From the NCBI RefSeq assembly GCF_963853665.1, contig NZ_OY970459.1, forward strand, positions 4,216,001 to 4,280,000: a DNA stretch of 64,000 nt, given 5' to 3'. A model generated the notes under the pieces. The model was not told where the DNA came from. It searched no databases and worked only from the letters and a program-made list of their open reading frames with translations. A program made the translations under genes and the position numbers. This document shows, one piece after another, positions 18,191 through 26,593 of the stretch. The DNA comes from Mycobacterium decipiens (GTDB lineage Bacteria; Actinomycetota; Actinomycetes; Mycobacteriales; Mycobacteriaceae). Each line of letters begins with the position of its first letter. The first letter of the stretch is position 1.

Positions 18191-19468
18191 TCAGACCACG
18201 CCCAAATCCGGGGGCGTGGTAGCGAGTTGTAGGCGCTCGAGGCGTCGCACCAGCAGGCTCGGGAGCCACCGCCCGACATCGGCGGCTTTGAGGTCACGGG
18301 TGCGTTCGAGGAGTTGACCGAGCACGATCCTCGCCTCCAACCGGGCGAGCGCGGCTCCGACGCAGAAGTGTGGGCCTTTGCCGAAGGTGATGTGCCCCTT
18401 GCCGGCGGATCGGTCCAGTCGAAAGTGTCCGGGATCGTCGAAGTGCGCTGGGTCTCGGTTAGCCGCGCCCCACAGCAACAGCAGCCGCGAACCGGCTTCA
18501 AGGTCGACCCCGCACAGCGTGGTGTCGTTGACGACGTGGCGGTAGTGACCGCGAAATGGCGGTTCGTAGCGCAGCACTTCCTCAACGAACACACCGAGCA
18601 GTTCCGGTCGGTCGCGCAGTTGCCGCTGAATGTGGGGCTGGGTCGCCAAAACCCAGGCGGCGGAACCGATCAACGAGGCGGTGGACTCGCCGCCGGCACT
18701 GAACAGCGTGATCATCATGACCAGGGCGGTCGCGTCGTCCAACTCACCGGACGCGCATGCCATGGCAAGGTCGCCGAGCAGGTTGTCTTGCGGTCTGGCC
18801 ACGGCCCGTTGGAACTGGTCGGTGATGTAACCGCCGAGTTCCAACACCGCGATGCCCGCGGCATCCAGCTGATCTTGCGTGACGAGTCCCTCGACCACTT
18901 GGGTGGCGGCGTATCCCCAACGGATGAGCGTGTCGATGTCGTCGTCGGGAACGCCGATGATCCTCCCGACGATCATCATCGGCAGCCGATTCGCCATCGC
19001 GCTCATCCACTCGATGCGTCCGTCGCGCATCGAGGCGTCCCAGATCCGCGCGGCGGTCTCAGCGATGAATGGCTCAAAGGCGAGGATGCGTTTCGCCGCC
19101 AATTGCGGCAGCAGCGCCTTCCGGTGCGCCGCGTGCGCGGGATCGTCAGCGGTCGCCAACGCCTGGGTCGGTCCGCCGAGTTCCCCCATCACGAACGGCG
19201 TCACCGTGCCCTCCGGCTGGTACATCATGGTCGCGGTGAGGTTCGAGGAGAAGTCGTCGCAACGTCCGAGGGCCTCGGTGACCGCGTCCCAACTGCACAC
19301 CGCATAGAACTGCGAATCACCGATCCGGTGGACATGCCCGGCCGATTGCATGCGCTGGTAGAGCGGATACGGGTCTTGCAGGTAGGCATCGTGGAACAGC
19401 GCGATGCCGAGGCCACCATCCAGTTGCGTCATTTCTCCACGCTGAGCTGCGGCGACCGGCGATGTCAA
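18191..19468 (-). CDS. Cytochrome P450
   Basis: A 425-residue P450 monooxygenase of bacterial class I type. Signatures: I-helix oxygen-binding AGGESTASLIG, K-helix EVLRYEPP (ExxR), and heme-binding FGKGPHFCVGAAL with the iron-ligand Cys at about 369. It needs a ferredoxin and reductase, neither of which is adjacent. The TetR gene on the opposite side of a 151-base gap probably controls it. Substrate unknown. This gene does not belong to the H37Rv Rv0996-Rv0998 neighbourhood as I know it, so it may be lineage specific. Confidence 0.9.
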   Translation of the reverse strand: MTSPVAAAQRGEMTQLDGGLGIALFHDAYLQDPYPLYQRMQSAGHVHRIGDSQFYAVCSWDAVTEALGRCDDFSSNLTATMMYQPEGTVTPFVMGELGGPTQALATADDPAHAAHRKALLPQLAAKRILAFEPFIAETAARIWDASMRDGRIEWMSAMANRLPMMIVGRIIGVPDDDIDTLIRWGYAATQVVEGLVTQDQLDAAGIAVLELGGYITDQFQRAVARPQDNLLGDLAMACASGELDDATALVMMITLFSAGGESTASLIGSAAWVLATQPHIQRQLRDRPELLGVFVEEVLRYEPPFRGHYRHVVNDTTLCGVDLEAGSRLLLLWGAANRDPAHFDDPGHFRLDRSAGKGHITFGKGPHFCVGAALARLEARIVLGQLLERTRDLKAADVGRWLPSLLVRRLERLQLATTPPDLGVV

Positions 19469-19571
19469 CGACTCGGCGCAGGTTGATACCGCCCGTCGGT
19501 GGTCAAGGTTGCCGTCGTCTCATGGGTGCCCGCTACACCTGGCCAAATCGTGAGATGTTGAGAGCATTGTG

Positions 19572-19585
19572 TCGCAAAATTGCGA
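19572..19585. promoter_or_regulatory. Palindrome between P450 and TetR genes (candidate operator)
   Basis: TCGCAA-AA-TTGCGA is a perfect inverted repeat in the divergent intergenic region, 35 bases before the proposed TetR start and about 100 bases before the P450 start. Its place and symmetry fit a TetR dimer site. If the more upstream GTG (19569) were the TetR start, the palindrome would lie within its first codons, which is one reason to prefer the later start. Confidence 0.5.
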
Positions 19586-19619
19586 TGATAGATCGAAAGC
19601 GGAACAAGGAGCACGTCGG

Positions 19620-20159
19620 GTGGTTCGAAACGATTGGATCGATGACCGCCGAGCGGCGGCGGCGGATCGCATCTACGCCGCCGCCACCGATCTGGTGGTC
19701 CGCGACGGGCTGGACGCCCTCGATATCGACACCTTGGCGGCGCGCGTGCATTGTTCGCGCGCAACCATCTACCGCCACGTGGGCGGCAAAGCGCAGCTCC
19801 GGGATGCCGTTCTGATGCGCATCGCAGCGGGCATCATCGACACCGTTGGGCGCGCGGTCGCGGGCATGGGTGGCTGCGAGCGGGTCATGACGGCAATCAC
19901 GGTGGCGCTCGAGCAGATCAGGTCCGACCCCATGCGGCGACTGATGATGGGTGCGGTCACCGCACCCGAGCTCAGCGAACTGCACTCGTCACCCGTGCTG
20001 AGCCGCCTCGCCGCCGAACTCAGCGGACTGACCGACGACGATCCGCAGGCGGCGCGCTGGATCGTCCATGTGGTGATGTCGCTGGCCTACCTGCCGATCG
20101 GCAACACAGAGGCCGAACAAGAAATCTTGCGGCGGTTCGTCGCGCCGGCATTCAGCTGA
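19620..20159 (+). CDS. TetR-family transcriptional regulator
   Basis: A 179-residue regulator. Residues ~10-55 form the DNA-binding domain (AAATDLVVRDGLDALDIDTL, then the recognition helix CSRATIYRHVGGKAQL). The C-terminal ligand domain is not informative. Start GTG 19620 follows AGGAG at 8 bases; an in-frame GTG at 19569 lacks such a site. It is divergent from the cytochrome P450 gene, whose expression it most likely represses until a ligand binds. Confidence 0.85.
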   Translation: MVRNDWIDDRRAAAADRIYAAATDLVVRDGLDALDIDTLAARVHCSRATIYRHVGGKAQLRDAVLMRIAAGIIDTVGRAVAGMGGCERVMTAITVALEQIRSDPMRRLMMGAVTAPELSELHSSPVLSRLAAELSGLTDDDPQAARWIVHVVMSLAYLPIGNTEAEQEILRRFVAPAFS

Positions 20160-20197
20160 GGCCACGGTTGCAGGGGTTGCAACCTGCTCAAACTGCG

Positions 20198-20270
20198 TGG
20201 AGCTAGGGAGATTCGAACTCCCGACCTACTCGATGCGAACGAGTCGCGCTACCAACTGCGCCATAGCCCC
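20198..20270 (-). tRNA. tRNA-Ala, anticodon CGC
   Basis: A 73-base cloverleaf on the minus strand: acceptor stem GGGGCTA/TAGCTCC, anticodon loop TTCGCAT within a 5-bp ACTCG/CGAGT stem, T-loop TTCGAAT, discriminator A. The anticodon CGC reads the Ala codon GCG, common in this GC-rich genome. CCA is not encoded. It lies just downstream of the sepX gene on the same strand. Confidence 0.95.
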
Positions 20271-20321
20271 TGACCGCTAGCAGGCTACCAGCCGCAACGG
20301 GTAATGGCCGAACCGCGCGCG

Positions 20322-21407
20322 CTACTGGCCCACGGCCCGCGGCAGGTCGCGAGGCCAGCCGTAGCCCCGCGACGGCATTGCGTAGTCCAGGTGCGAAAAG
20401 ATCGGGTCCTCGTCGTCGATCTCGAGAACCACCGCGCCGGGACGGCGCAGCCGCGACGGCACCAGGTCGTAGTCGCGGTCCCGGGTGTTCTCCACACCAA
20501 GCCGCGCCCGCGCCATCCGCTGCATCCGGCGCCGCCGCACTTTCTCCTCGATGCGGGTTTGCCGGCGCAGATACGCCAGGTAGAGCACCGTCATCCCGGT
20601 GGCACTACCGCAGATCCACCACGCGGCCGGCGTCACTTCGAAGGCCGCGGTGGCCGAGCCGATCAGCATCACCGCCATCGCTATCAACACGCGCTTGCGG
20701 AAGGCGTATTTGCGGGCAGTGACCGCGGCGGCGGTCTTGGTGTCGAACCGGCGCCGCCGCGACCTGCCGTGCGCGACCCTCGGTGGCGCCTCGTGGATGT
20801 CCGCGGAGTCGTCCTCCGCGACTTCCAAACCGCAAGTGTCCTCGACGTATTCGTATTCGTATTCGTCGTCGGCCGGCTCCAGGCGATCGACCTCCGGATC
20901 GGCGTCGTCGGCGGGGTCGTCGACCGTCGGCAGCGCGGGCTTCCCGGCGCGGGCACTGGCTCCCGCCGGAAGGGCCCCAGAGTCTTCGTCGACCACGTCG
21001 ACGTCCAGGTAGTCCGGCTCGTCGGCGCCGGTGGCGTGGGGGGCGGCAACCGTCACGACGACCGCGCCCCGACGGCGCACCTCGTCATCCTCGTCGTTGT
21101 CAGGCTCGGCGTCCTCCTCGAAGCCCTGCTCGGGGTCTTGCTCGACGTCGGTGAACTCCTCTTCGTCGACCGCGTCGTCCCGCCACTCCTCCTCCGGCTT
21201 CCAGTCCGGGTCGCTGCGATGCCCCGCGGCGGGACCGCCGCGCTTGAGCAGGCGTGCACCCGCGCCACCGTTGAGCACCCGGGTCGCGAGCGCGACATCG
21301 CTGGTGCGCCTTACCGCATCACGTTTGCTGATCAGCATGGGCACCAGCACGAACAGCCAGAGCACCACGAGCGAGATCCACAACAACGATTGCGGGATGC
21401 TTGGCAT
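20322..21407 (-). CDS. sepX: Divisome protein SepX/GlpR-like
   Basis: A 361-residue membrane protein matching Rv0996 and the Streptomyces division protein SepX (formerly GlpR). It has an N-terminal helix (SLLWISLVVLWLFVLVPML), a long acidic Asp/Glu-rich cytoplasmic linker (~80-215), two further membrane helices (~245-290), and a basic juxtamembrane segment. In Streptomyces SepX helps stabilise FtsZ rings and membrane organisation. ATG 21407 follows AGCAGG. The 230 bases upstream separate it from rimJ and hold no gene. Confidence 0.85.
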   Translation of the reverse strand: MPSIPQSLLWISLVVLWLFVLVPMLISKRDAVRRTSDVALATRVLNGGAGARLLKRGGPAAGHRSDPDWKPEEEWRDDAVDEEEFTDVEQDPEQGFEEDAEPDNDEDDEVRRRGAVVVTVAAPHATGADEPDYLDVDVVDEDSGALPAGASARAGKPALPTVDDPADDADPEVDRLEPADDEYEYEYVEDTCGLEVAEDDSADIHEAPPRVAHGRSRRRRFDTKTAAAVTARKYAFRKRVLIAMAVMLIGSATAAFEVTPAAWWICGSATGMTVLYLAYLRRQTRIEEKVRRRRMQRMARARLGVENTRDRDYDLVPSRLRRPGAVVLEIDDEDPIFSHLDYAMPSRGYGWPRDLPRAVGQ

Positions 21408-21637
21408 GATGACCTGCTCTCTTCGGTTCCGATCCCCGCGAGGCCCCATCGTTGGCCAGCGCGGCCGGGTCGTCTAAGCGACCACCGCAATTACACACCT
21501 GTAATTCCACTCCCACAAGCACCACACGTCACACGTGTCGCGCCAGCCACATTTTGGTTGCGTCGGGATAGCCGCGGTGGTCGTGATCAGGACACCAATA
21601 ACAACCCATGGCGGCCATCTCGGCGCACACCGCGCCG

Positions 21638-22291
21638 CTACGGCCAGCTGGCGTGCCCGCCGCGGACCAGGGTCGACGCCACCGACCCGTAGACCTCTTC
21701 GGCGGTGATGGCCATCAGCAGGTGGTCCCGCCAGACCCGGTCCACCTCAAGGTACCGGCGCAACAGCCCCTCTTCGCGGAACCCGACCTTTGCCAGCACG
21801 GCGCGGCTGGCCGTATTCTCCGGACGCACGGTGGCCTCCACGCGGTGCAACATGACCGGGCCGAAGCAGTGGTCAAGACCCAGCGCCAATGCTCCGGTGG
21901 CCACCCCCGCGCCGGTAGCCGTGCTTGGTACCCAGTAGCCGATCCAGGCCGATCGCAACGCCCCATGGATGACGTTGCCGATGGTCAACTGACCGCAGAA
22001 CCGTCCGTTCAGCTCGATCACATACGGCAGCATCCGGCCCCTGCGAGCCTCCGAACGCAGACTCGAACACACCGCCGGCCACGCGGCAATCGTGTGCCGG
22101 ATGGTCCAATCGCCGTCGGTGCTGGGCTCCCACGGTTCGAGATGTGCGCGGTCGGCCAACCGGATCCGGCTCCAGTGCGCACCATCGCGCATCCGCACCG
22201 GCCGCAACCGGATCACGCCCGCCGAGACCCGCAGCGGCCCAACGGCCGTCGGCCAGCCGGGATGCCGGGAATCCGAACGCCACAGGTTCAC
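21638..22291 (-). CDS. rimJ: RimJ-type GNAT acetyltransferase
   Basis: A 217-residue GNAT of the RimJ/RimL type, which acetylate protein N-termini such as that of ribosomal protein S5. Features are the IRLRPVRMRD entry strand, the acetyl-CoA segment GAGVATGALALGLDH, and the RPENTASRAVLAKVGFREEG motif close to the family consensus. It corresponds to Rv0995. It starts 21 bases after moeA, in the galU-moeA-rimJ operon. The real substrate is unproven. Confidence 0.85.
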   Translation of the reverse strand: MNLWRSDSRHPGWPTAVGPLRVSAGVIRLRPVRMRDGAHWSRIRLADRAHLEPWEPSTDGDWTIRHTIAAWPAVCSSLRSEARRGRMLPYVIELNGRFCGQLTIGNVIHGALRSAWIGYWVPSTATGAGVATGALALGLDHCFGPVMLHRVEATVRPENTASRAVLAKVGFREEGLLRRYLEVDRVWRDHLLMAITAEEVYGSVASTLVRGGHASWP

Positions 22292-22312
22292 GAGAGTTTG
22301 CCGCGGTTCGGA

Positions 22313-23593
22313 TCAGCCGTGCTGAGCCAGGAAGGCGACGTCGACGATCTCGCCGGTACGGATTTGCTCGGCACCGGTTGGAACCACGACCAGACAGTTG
22401 GCCTCGGCAAGCGTCGCGAGTAGGTGCGATGACGCCCCCGGCGCTCCGCCCAACGCCTGAACCAGGTACTCACCGCTGTCCTGATCACGCATCAGCTGGC
22501 CGCGCAGGTAGCCCTTGCGCCCGGCCACCGAGGTGATCGGCGACAGCGTGCGGGCCTGGACGATCCGGCGCATCGGCTGCCGCCGACCCAGTGACAGCCG
22601 GATCAGCGGCCGGACCATCACCTCGAAGACCACCAGGGCGCTGACCGGATTTGCCGGCAGCAGAAAAGTCGGAACGCCATCGCGGCCGAGCTGTCCGAAG
22701 CCCTGCACGGATCCCGGGTGCATGGCGATGCGAACGACCTCCATCTCGCCCAGCTCGGACAGCACCGACCGTACCGCCTCTGCCGCCGCACCGCCGACCC
22801 CGCCGGCGATCACCACAATCTCAGCCCGGCTGATCTGACCCTCGACCGCTTCGCCCAGTTCCTTCGGGTCGTTGCTGACGATGCCGACCCGGTTCACCTC
22901 CGCGCCGGCATCCCGGCCCGCCGCGGCCAACGCATAGGAATTGACGTCGTACACCTGCCCGTTGCCCGGGGTGCGCGCGATATCGACCAGCTCGCCACCC
23001 ACCGCCATGACCGACAGCCGTGGACGCGGGTGCACCAGCACCCGTTCGCGGCCCACCGCCGCCAGCAGCCCCACCTGGGCCGCGCCGATGATCGTCCCGG
23101 CCCGCACCGCGACATCGCCCGGCTGCACATCGTCACCCGCGCGCCGCACATAGGCGCCGGACGGCGCGCCGCGCAGCACCCGCACGCGAGACATTCCGCC
23201 ATCGGTCCACCGCAACGGCAGGACCGCGTCGGCCAGCGTCGGAAGCGGGGCGCCGGTCTGCACCCGGACCGCCTGGCGGGGCTGCAGCCTGCTGAGTGTG
23301 CGCGCTCCGGCTTCGATGGTCCCCGTCACCGGCAGGGTCAGCACCTCGCGAGCGTCGACATCGCCGTCATCGGCAAAGACTTCGGTACCACCCGCGTCAC
23401 CGACACCGGCAACGTCAACACTGCGCACCGCGTAACCGTCGATCGCGGCCTGATCGAAACCGGGCATTGGGTGTTCAGTGACCACTTCTTCGGCGCACAT
23501 CAATCCCTGTGCCTCGGCGATCGCAACGCGTATCGGCCTTGGGGCTACCGCGGCGGCCGATATCCGGCTCTGCTGCTCCTCCACCGAACGCAC
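22313..23593 (-). CDS. moeA: Molybdopterin molybdenumtransferase
   Basis: A 426-residue MoeA protein that inserts molybdate into adenylated molybdopterin. Visible are the N-terminal MPGFDQAAIDGYAVR, the MogA-like domain motif VVIAGGVGGAAAEAV (a variant of the TGG-S/T-G pattern), HPGSVQGFGQLGRDGVPTF split over the active site, and LPANPVSALVVFEV. It matches moeA1 (Rv0994). It follows galU by 112 bases. Confidence 0.93.
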   Translation of the reverse strand: MRSVEEQQSRISAAAVAPRPIRVAIAEAQGLMCAEEVVTEHPMPGFDQAAIDGYAVRSVDVAGVGDAGGTEVFADDGDVDAREVLTLPVTGTIEAGARTLSRLQPRQAVRVQTGAPLPTLADAVLPLRWTDGGMSRVRVLRGAPSGAYVRRAGDDVQPGDVAVRAGTIIGAAQVGLLAAVGRERVLVHPRPRLSVMAVGGELVDIARTPGNGQVYDVNSYALAAAGRDAGAEVNRVGIVSNDPKELGEAVEGQISRAEIVVIAGGVGGAAAEAVRSVLSELGEMEVVRIAMHPGSVQGFGQLGRDGVPTFLLPANPVSALVVFEVMVRPLIRLSLGRRQPMRRIVQARTLSPITSVAGRKGYLRGQLMRDQDSGEYLVQALGGAPGASSHLLATLAEANCLVVVPTGAEQIRTGEIVDVAFLAQHG

Positions 23594-23656
23594 AGCGCGC
23601 GCCTTTCCGTCGAGCCAGGTGGGGCAAATTGGGCCCGAGCGCCCGGCTCACCCCTT

Positions 23657-23676
23657 GGGGCGGGCATCCCCCGCCC
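23657..23676. repeat. GC-rich hairpin between galU and moeA
   Basis: GGGGCGGG and CCCCGCCC form a perfect 8-bp stem with a CATC loop in the 112-base gap of the galU-moeA transcript. No T-run follows, so it is more likely an mRNA-stability or attenuation element than a classic terminator. Confidence 0.4.
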
Positions 23677-23705
23677 CGGACCGTCCGTGCCGTATCGTCG
23701 CCCGG

Positions 23706-24626
23706 CTATTGCTCGGTCAGACCCAATCGCGCCACCAACCATCGCCGCAAATCCGGGCCGTAGTCGTCACGATCCAATGCAAAGTCAACCGCAGCCTTGA
23801 GGTACCCGCCGGGATTTCCCAGGTCGTGTCGGGATCCTTGGTGGACGACGACGTGGACGGGATGGCCTTCGGCAATCAGTAGCGCGATCGCATCGGTGAG
23901 CTGCACCTCGCCCCCGGCGCCCCGGTCAATGCGGCGTAACGCGTCGAAGATGGCACGGTCCAGCACGTAGCGGCCGGCCGCCGCGTACCTCGACGGCGCG
24001 TTTTCGGCCTTGGGCTTTTCGACCATGCCCTTGACCTTCAGCACATTCGGATCATTCGCCCACTCACCATCGTGGACCGGCTCGACATCAAAAACCCCGT
24101 ATGCGCTGATCTCGTCAAGAGCCACCTCGATGGCGCACAGCACCGTGCCGCCCGTGCTGGCCCGCACCTTCGACATCGTCTCCAGCACGCCGGTCGGCAG
24201 CACCAAGTCGTCTGGCAGCAGCACCGCGACCGCGTCCTCGTCGGGCGCCAGCGTCGGCTCCACGCAGCCGATGGCGTGTCCCAGCCCCAGCGGCTCGGCC
24301 TGCACAACGGATTCGACCTTGATCAACCCGGGGGCGCGGCGCACCTTGGCCAGCATGGCGATCTTGCCCCGCGCCTCAAGCGTGCCCTCCAGCACCAGGT
24401 CTTCCACGAAATGCGCGACGACGCCGTCCTTACCCTCGGAGGTGACGATCACCAGTCGTTCGGCACCGGCCGCGGCCGCCTCGGCGGCCACCAGCTCGAT
24501 GCCGGGAGTGTCGACGACGGGCAACAACTCCTTCGGCACCGTCTTGGTGGCCGGCAGAAAACGGGTGCCCAGGCCGGCCGCCGGGACGATTGCCGTGCAA
24601 GGCGTCAGTACTTCTGGGCGTGACAT
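23706..24626 (-). CDS. galU: UTP-glucose-1-phosphate uridylyltransferase
   Basis: A 306-residue nucleotidyltransferase making UDP-glucose for cell-wall and storage glycans. The N-terminal nucleotide-binding GLGTRFLPATKTVPKE is at ~18-33, with the metal-binding VLLPDDL and the sugar-site VEKPKAENAPSRYA downstream. It corresponds to Rv0993. The gene is divergent from the 5-formyl-THF cyclo-ligase gene, and the region between contains a three-copy 57-bp repeat starting only 25 bases from its start codon. Confidence 0.95.
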   Translation of the reverse strand: MSRPEVLTPCTAIVPAAGLGTRFLPATKTVPKELLPVVDTPGIELVAAEAAAAGAERLVIVTSEGKDGVVAHFVEDLVLEGTLEARGKIAMLAKVRRAPGLIKVESVVQAEPLGLGHAIGCVEPTLAPDEDAVAVLLPDDLVLPTGVLETMSKVRASTGGTVLCAIEVALDEISAYGVFDVEPVHDGEWANDPNVLKVKGMVEKPKAENAPSRYAAAGRYVLDRAIFDALRRIDRGAGGEVQLTDAIALLIAEGHPVHVVVHQGSRHDLGNPGGYLKAAVDFALDRDDYGPDLRRWLVARLGLTEQ

Positions 24627-24650
24627 CGTTCACACGATAACCTGCGTTGT

Positions 24651-24820
24651 TCCGATTGCCCGACTTCTCGCTCGCGCCGTCCCGGCGCTCCCCGTCGTCG
24701 GGCGAGTTCCGATTGCCCGACTTCTCGCTCGCGCCGTCCCGGCGCTCCCCGTCGTCGGGCGAGTTCCGATTGCCCGACTTCTCGCTCGCGCCGCCCCGGC
24801 GCTCCCCGTCGTCGGGCGAG
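24651..24820. repeat. Minisatellite, three copies of 57 bp
   Basis: Copies start at 24651, 24708 and 24765. The third has one internal change (GTCC to GCCC) and a different last base. Each unit carries GCCCGAC near its start and GTCGGGC near its end, so each can fold back. The array fills the divergent promoter region between galU and the cyclo-ligase gene. It has no spacers and is MIRU/VNTR-like. A minus-strand frame through it (19-residue unit) is most likely fortuitous. Confidence 0.92.
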
Positions 24821-24859
24821 ATTGCCAGTCGGTGTGGCGGCGGGATGGCGGGAGCTGTC

Positions 24860-25465
24860 ATGGTTGACGACATGGTCACCGCGAGCAAAGCCGCGTTGCG
24901 CGAACAGCTGCTGGCAGCCCGCCGTCGCGTTACCGACGACATTCGCGCCGCCGAGGCCAGGATGTTGCGTGATCACCTGAACCGCGTGGTGACCAGCGAC
25001 AGCACCGTCTGCGCGTATGTGCCGGTGGGCACCGAGCCGGGGTCGATAGAGATGCTGGACGTGTTGCTGCTCCGCGCCGGACGAGTGCTGTTGCCGGTGG
25101 CGCGCACCACCGGTAATGACGTTCCGTTGCCGTTGCGCTGGGGCGAGTACCGCACCGGTGGACTCGCGCGGGCACGCTGGGGTTTGCTCGAGCCGCCCGA
25201 ACCCTGGCTGCCGGAAGCGGCGGTGGCGGAGGCCAACCTGGTGCTTGTGCCGGCGTTGGCCGTCGACCGGCGGGGCGTGCGGCTGGGCCGGGGCCGCGGC
25301 TTCTACGACCGCTCGCTGCGGTGCCGGGACCCGCAGGCTCAGCTGATCGCGGTGGTGCGCACTGCCGAACTGGTCGATGCGTTGCCGGCGGAGCCGCACG
25401 ACATACCAATGACCCATGCGCTCACCCCGGAGCGCGGGCTTAGCAGCCTACCTTGCCGGGAATGA
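24860..25465 (+). CDS. 5-formyltetrahydrofolate cyclo-ligase
   Basis: A 201-residue ATP-dependent enzyme returning 5-formyl-THF to the one-carbon pool as 5,10-methenyl-THF. Signatures are the N-terminal SKAALREQLLAARR with basic substrate-binding residues, and LGRGRGFYDRSL, the Gly-rich family motif. It corresponds to Rv0992c. ATG 24860 follows GGGAG; ATG 24845 and 24872 are in-frame alternatives. It is followed 73 bases later by the ruc-like gene, which has its own operator. Confidence 0.9.
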   Translation: MVDDMVTASKAALREQLLAARRRVTDDIRAAEARMLRDHLNRVVTSDSTVCAYVPVGTEPGSIEMLDVLLLRAGRVLLPVARTTGNDVPLPLRWGEYRTGGLARARWGLLEPPEPWLPEAAVAEANLVLVPALAVDRRGVRLGRGRGFYDRSLRCRDPQAQLIAVVRTAELVDALPAEPHDIPMTHALTPERGLSSLPCRE

Positions 25466-25484
25466 CAAAGCTCACGTAGCGGTT

Positions 25485-25511
25485 CTAGCACTTGAGACGG
25501 TAGAGTGCTAA
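25485..25511 (+). promoter_or_regulatory. CIRCE element (HrcA operator)
   Basis: CTAGCACTT (25485-25493), 9 bases, then GAGTGCTAA (25503-25511). The CIRCE consensus is TTAGCACTC-N9-GAGTGCTAA; the right arm is perfect and the left arm differs at its two outer bases. It lies 27 bases before the start codon of the ruc-like gene, so HrcA, released on heat or protein-folding stress, should control that gene. This agrees with Rv0991c belonging to the HrcA regulon in M. tuberculosis. Confidence 0.88.
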
Positions 25512-25538
25512 CGCCGACTGACATTTCCGGAGGTTCTT

Positions 25539-25853
25539 GTGCCGACCTACAGCTACGAGTGCACCCAGTGCGCCAACCGCTTCGATGTTGTGCAGGCCTT
25601 CACCGACGACGCGCTGACCACGTGCGAGCAATGCTCCGGCCGGCTGCGCAAGCTGTTCAACGCCGTCGGCGTGGTGTTCAAGGGCAGCGGGTTTTACCGC
25701 ACCGACAGCCGCGAGTCCGGCAAGAAGGCCAAGAGCTCGACCAATGGTTCTTCGACCAGCGAGTCGACACCGAGTTCGGGCTCCAGTGAGAGCAAGGCGT
25801 CCGGGTCTGCAGAGAAGTCGTCCAGCTCCCCAACCTCCGCCGCAGCTGTCTGA
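25539..25853 (+). CDS. Ruc-like zinc-ribbon redox chaperone (FmdB family)
   Basis: A 104-residue protein: an N-terminal FmdB zinc ribbon with CTQC at 9-12 and CEQC at ~30-33, then GVVFKGSGFYRTD, then a Ser-rich disordered tail from ~60. It matches Rv0991c (Ruc), reported as a chaperone that is activated when oxidation releases zinc and that works with DnaK. The start is GTG after GGAGG, and a CIRCE element lies upstream. Confidence 0.9.
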   Translation: MPTYSYECTQCANRFDVVQAFTDDALTTCEQCSGRLRKLFNAVGVVFKGSGFYRTDSRESGKKAKSSTNGSSTSESTPSSGSSESKASGSAEKSSSSPTSAAAV

Positions 25854-25924
25854 GTTGCGGGGTTATCCACAGGGATATCGCTGACCGGCACCGCCGGTAG
25901 CGTGCTGCGCCTAGCGTTTGCGGC

Positions 25925-26593
25925 GTGACGGAGTCATCACTGAATCCGAGCCCGTTCGGCCGGATATGGACGCTGATATCGACTTTTGTGCGCCCGGACT
26001 GGACCCGGACCATGCGGGCACGGCGGGTCGCCGCAGGCGGGCTGGTAGTGCTGGCCGGCGTTGCGGCGCTGCGGTCCGATCCAGACGGTGATCTGGCCGA
26101 GGTGGTGGTGGCCGCCCATGACCTACGGCCCGGTGCCGCACTGACCGCCGGCGATGTCCGGCTGGAAAAGCGCTCGGTCACAACCCTTCCCGACGGGGCA
26201 CAAGCCGAGCTGGGCGCAGTAGTCGGTGCCACGCTGGCCAGCCCGACACGCCGTGGCGAGGTGCTCACCGACATGCGCTTGCTGGGGAGCCGGTTGGCCG
26301 GGTCGACAGTCGGCCCCGGCGGCCGCATCGTGCCGCTACATCTGGCCGACAGCGCTCTGGTCGACCTTGTTCGGGTTGGCGATGTCGTCGACGTGCTGGC
26401 CGCGCCGGTAACCGAGGCGCCGGCAGCTTCCCGGGTTCTGGCCAGCGACGCCATCGTGGTTCTGGTCTCGTCCCAGCAACGGGTCCAGGCAGCCGACCAG
26501 GACCGGGTGGTCTTGGTGGCGCTGCCAGCCCGGGTGGCAAATGCGGTGGCCAGTGCGGCGCTGGGTCAGACGGTGACCCTCACCCTGCACTGA
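25925..26593 (+). CDS. SAF-domain membrane-anchored protein (Rv0990c-like)
   Basis: A 222-residue protein with one helix at ~35-52 and a SAF domain at ~60-125 (VVVAAHDLRPGAALTAGDV and GRRGEVLTDMRL-like TRRGEVLTDMRL). A second beta domain follows. SAF domains occur in CpaB/RcpC pilus proteins and FlgA, but no pilus genes are near. The M. tuberculosis counterpart Rv0990c is uncharacterised. The start is GTG 25925. Confidence 0.72.
   Translation: MTESSLNPSPFGRIWTLISTFVRPDWTRTMRARRVAAGGLVVLAGVAALRSDPDGDLAEVVVAAHDLRPGAALTAGDVRLEKRSVTTLPDGAQAELGAVVGATLASPTRRGEVLTDMRLLGSRLAGSTVGPGGRIVPLHLADSALVDLVRVGDVVDVLAAPVTEAPAASRVLASDAIVVLVSSQQRVQAADQDRVVLVALPARVANAVASAALGQTVTLTLH

Noticed and set aside
20304-21692. 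A 462-codon frame antisense to sepX
   Set aside because: SepX on the other strand has membrane helices and known relatives; the antisense product is His/Arg/Gly-rich with no motif.
24651-24820. CRISPR array
   Set aside because: The three repeat units are directly adjacent with no variable spacers, and no cas genes occur in the window.
24430-24942. A minus-strand protein with 19-residue repeats reading through the 57-bp array
   Set aside because: It overlaps galU out of frame and ends in the cyclo-ligase gene; the repeat period being a multiple of three explains the open frame.
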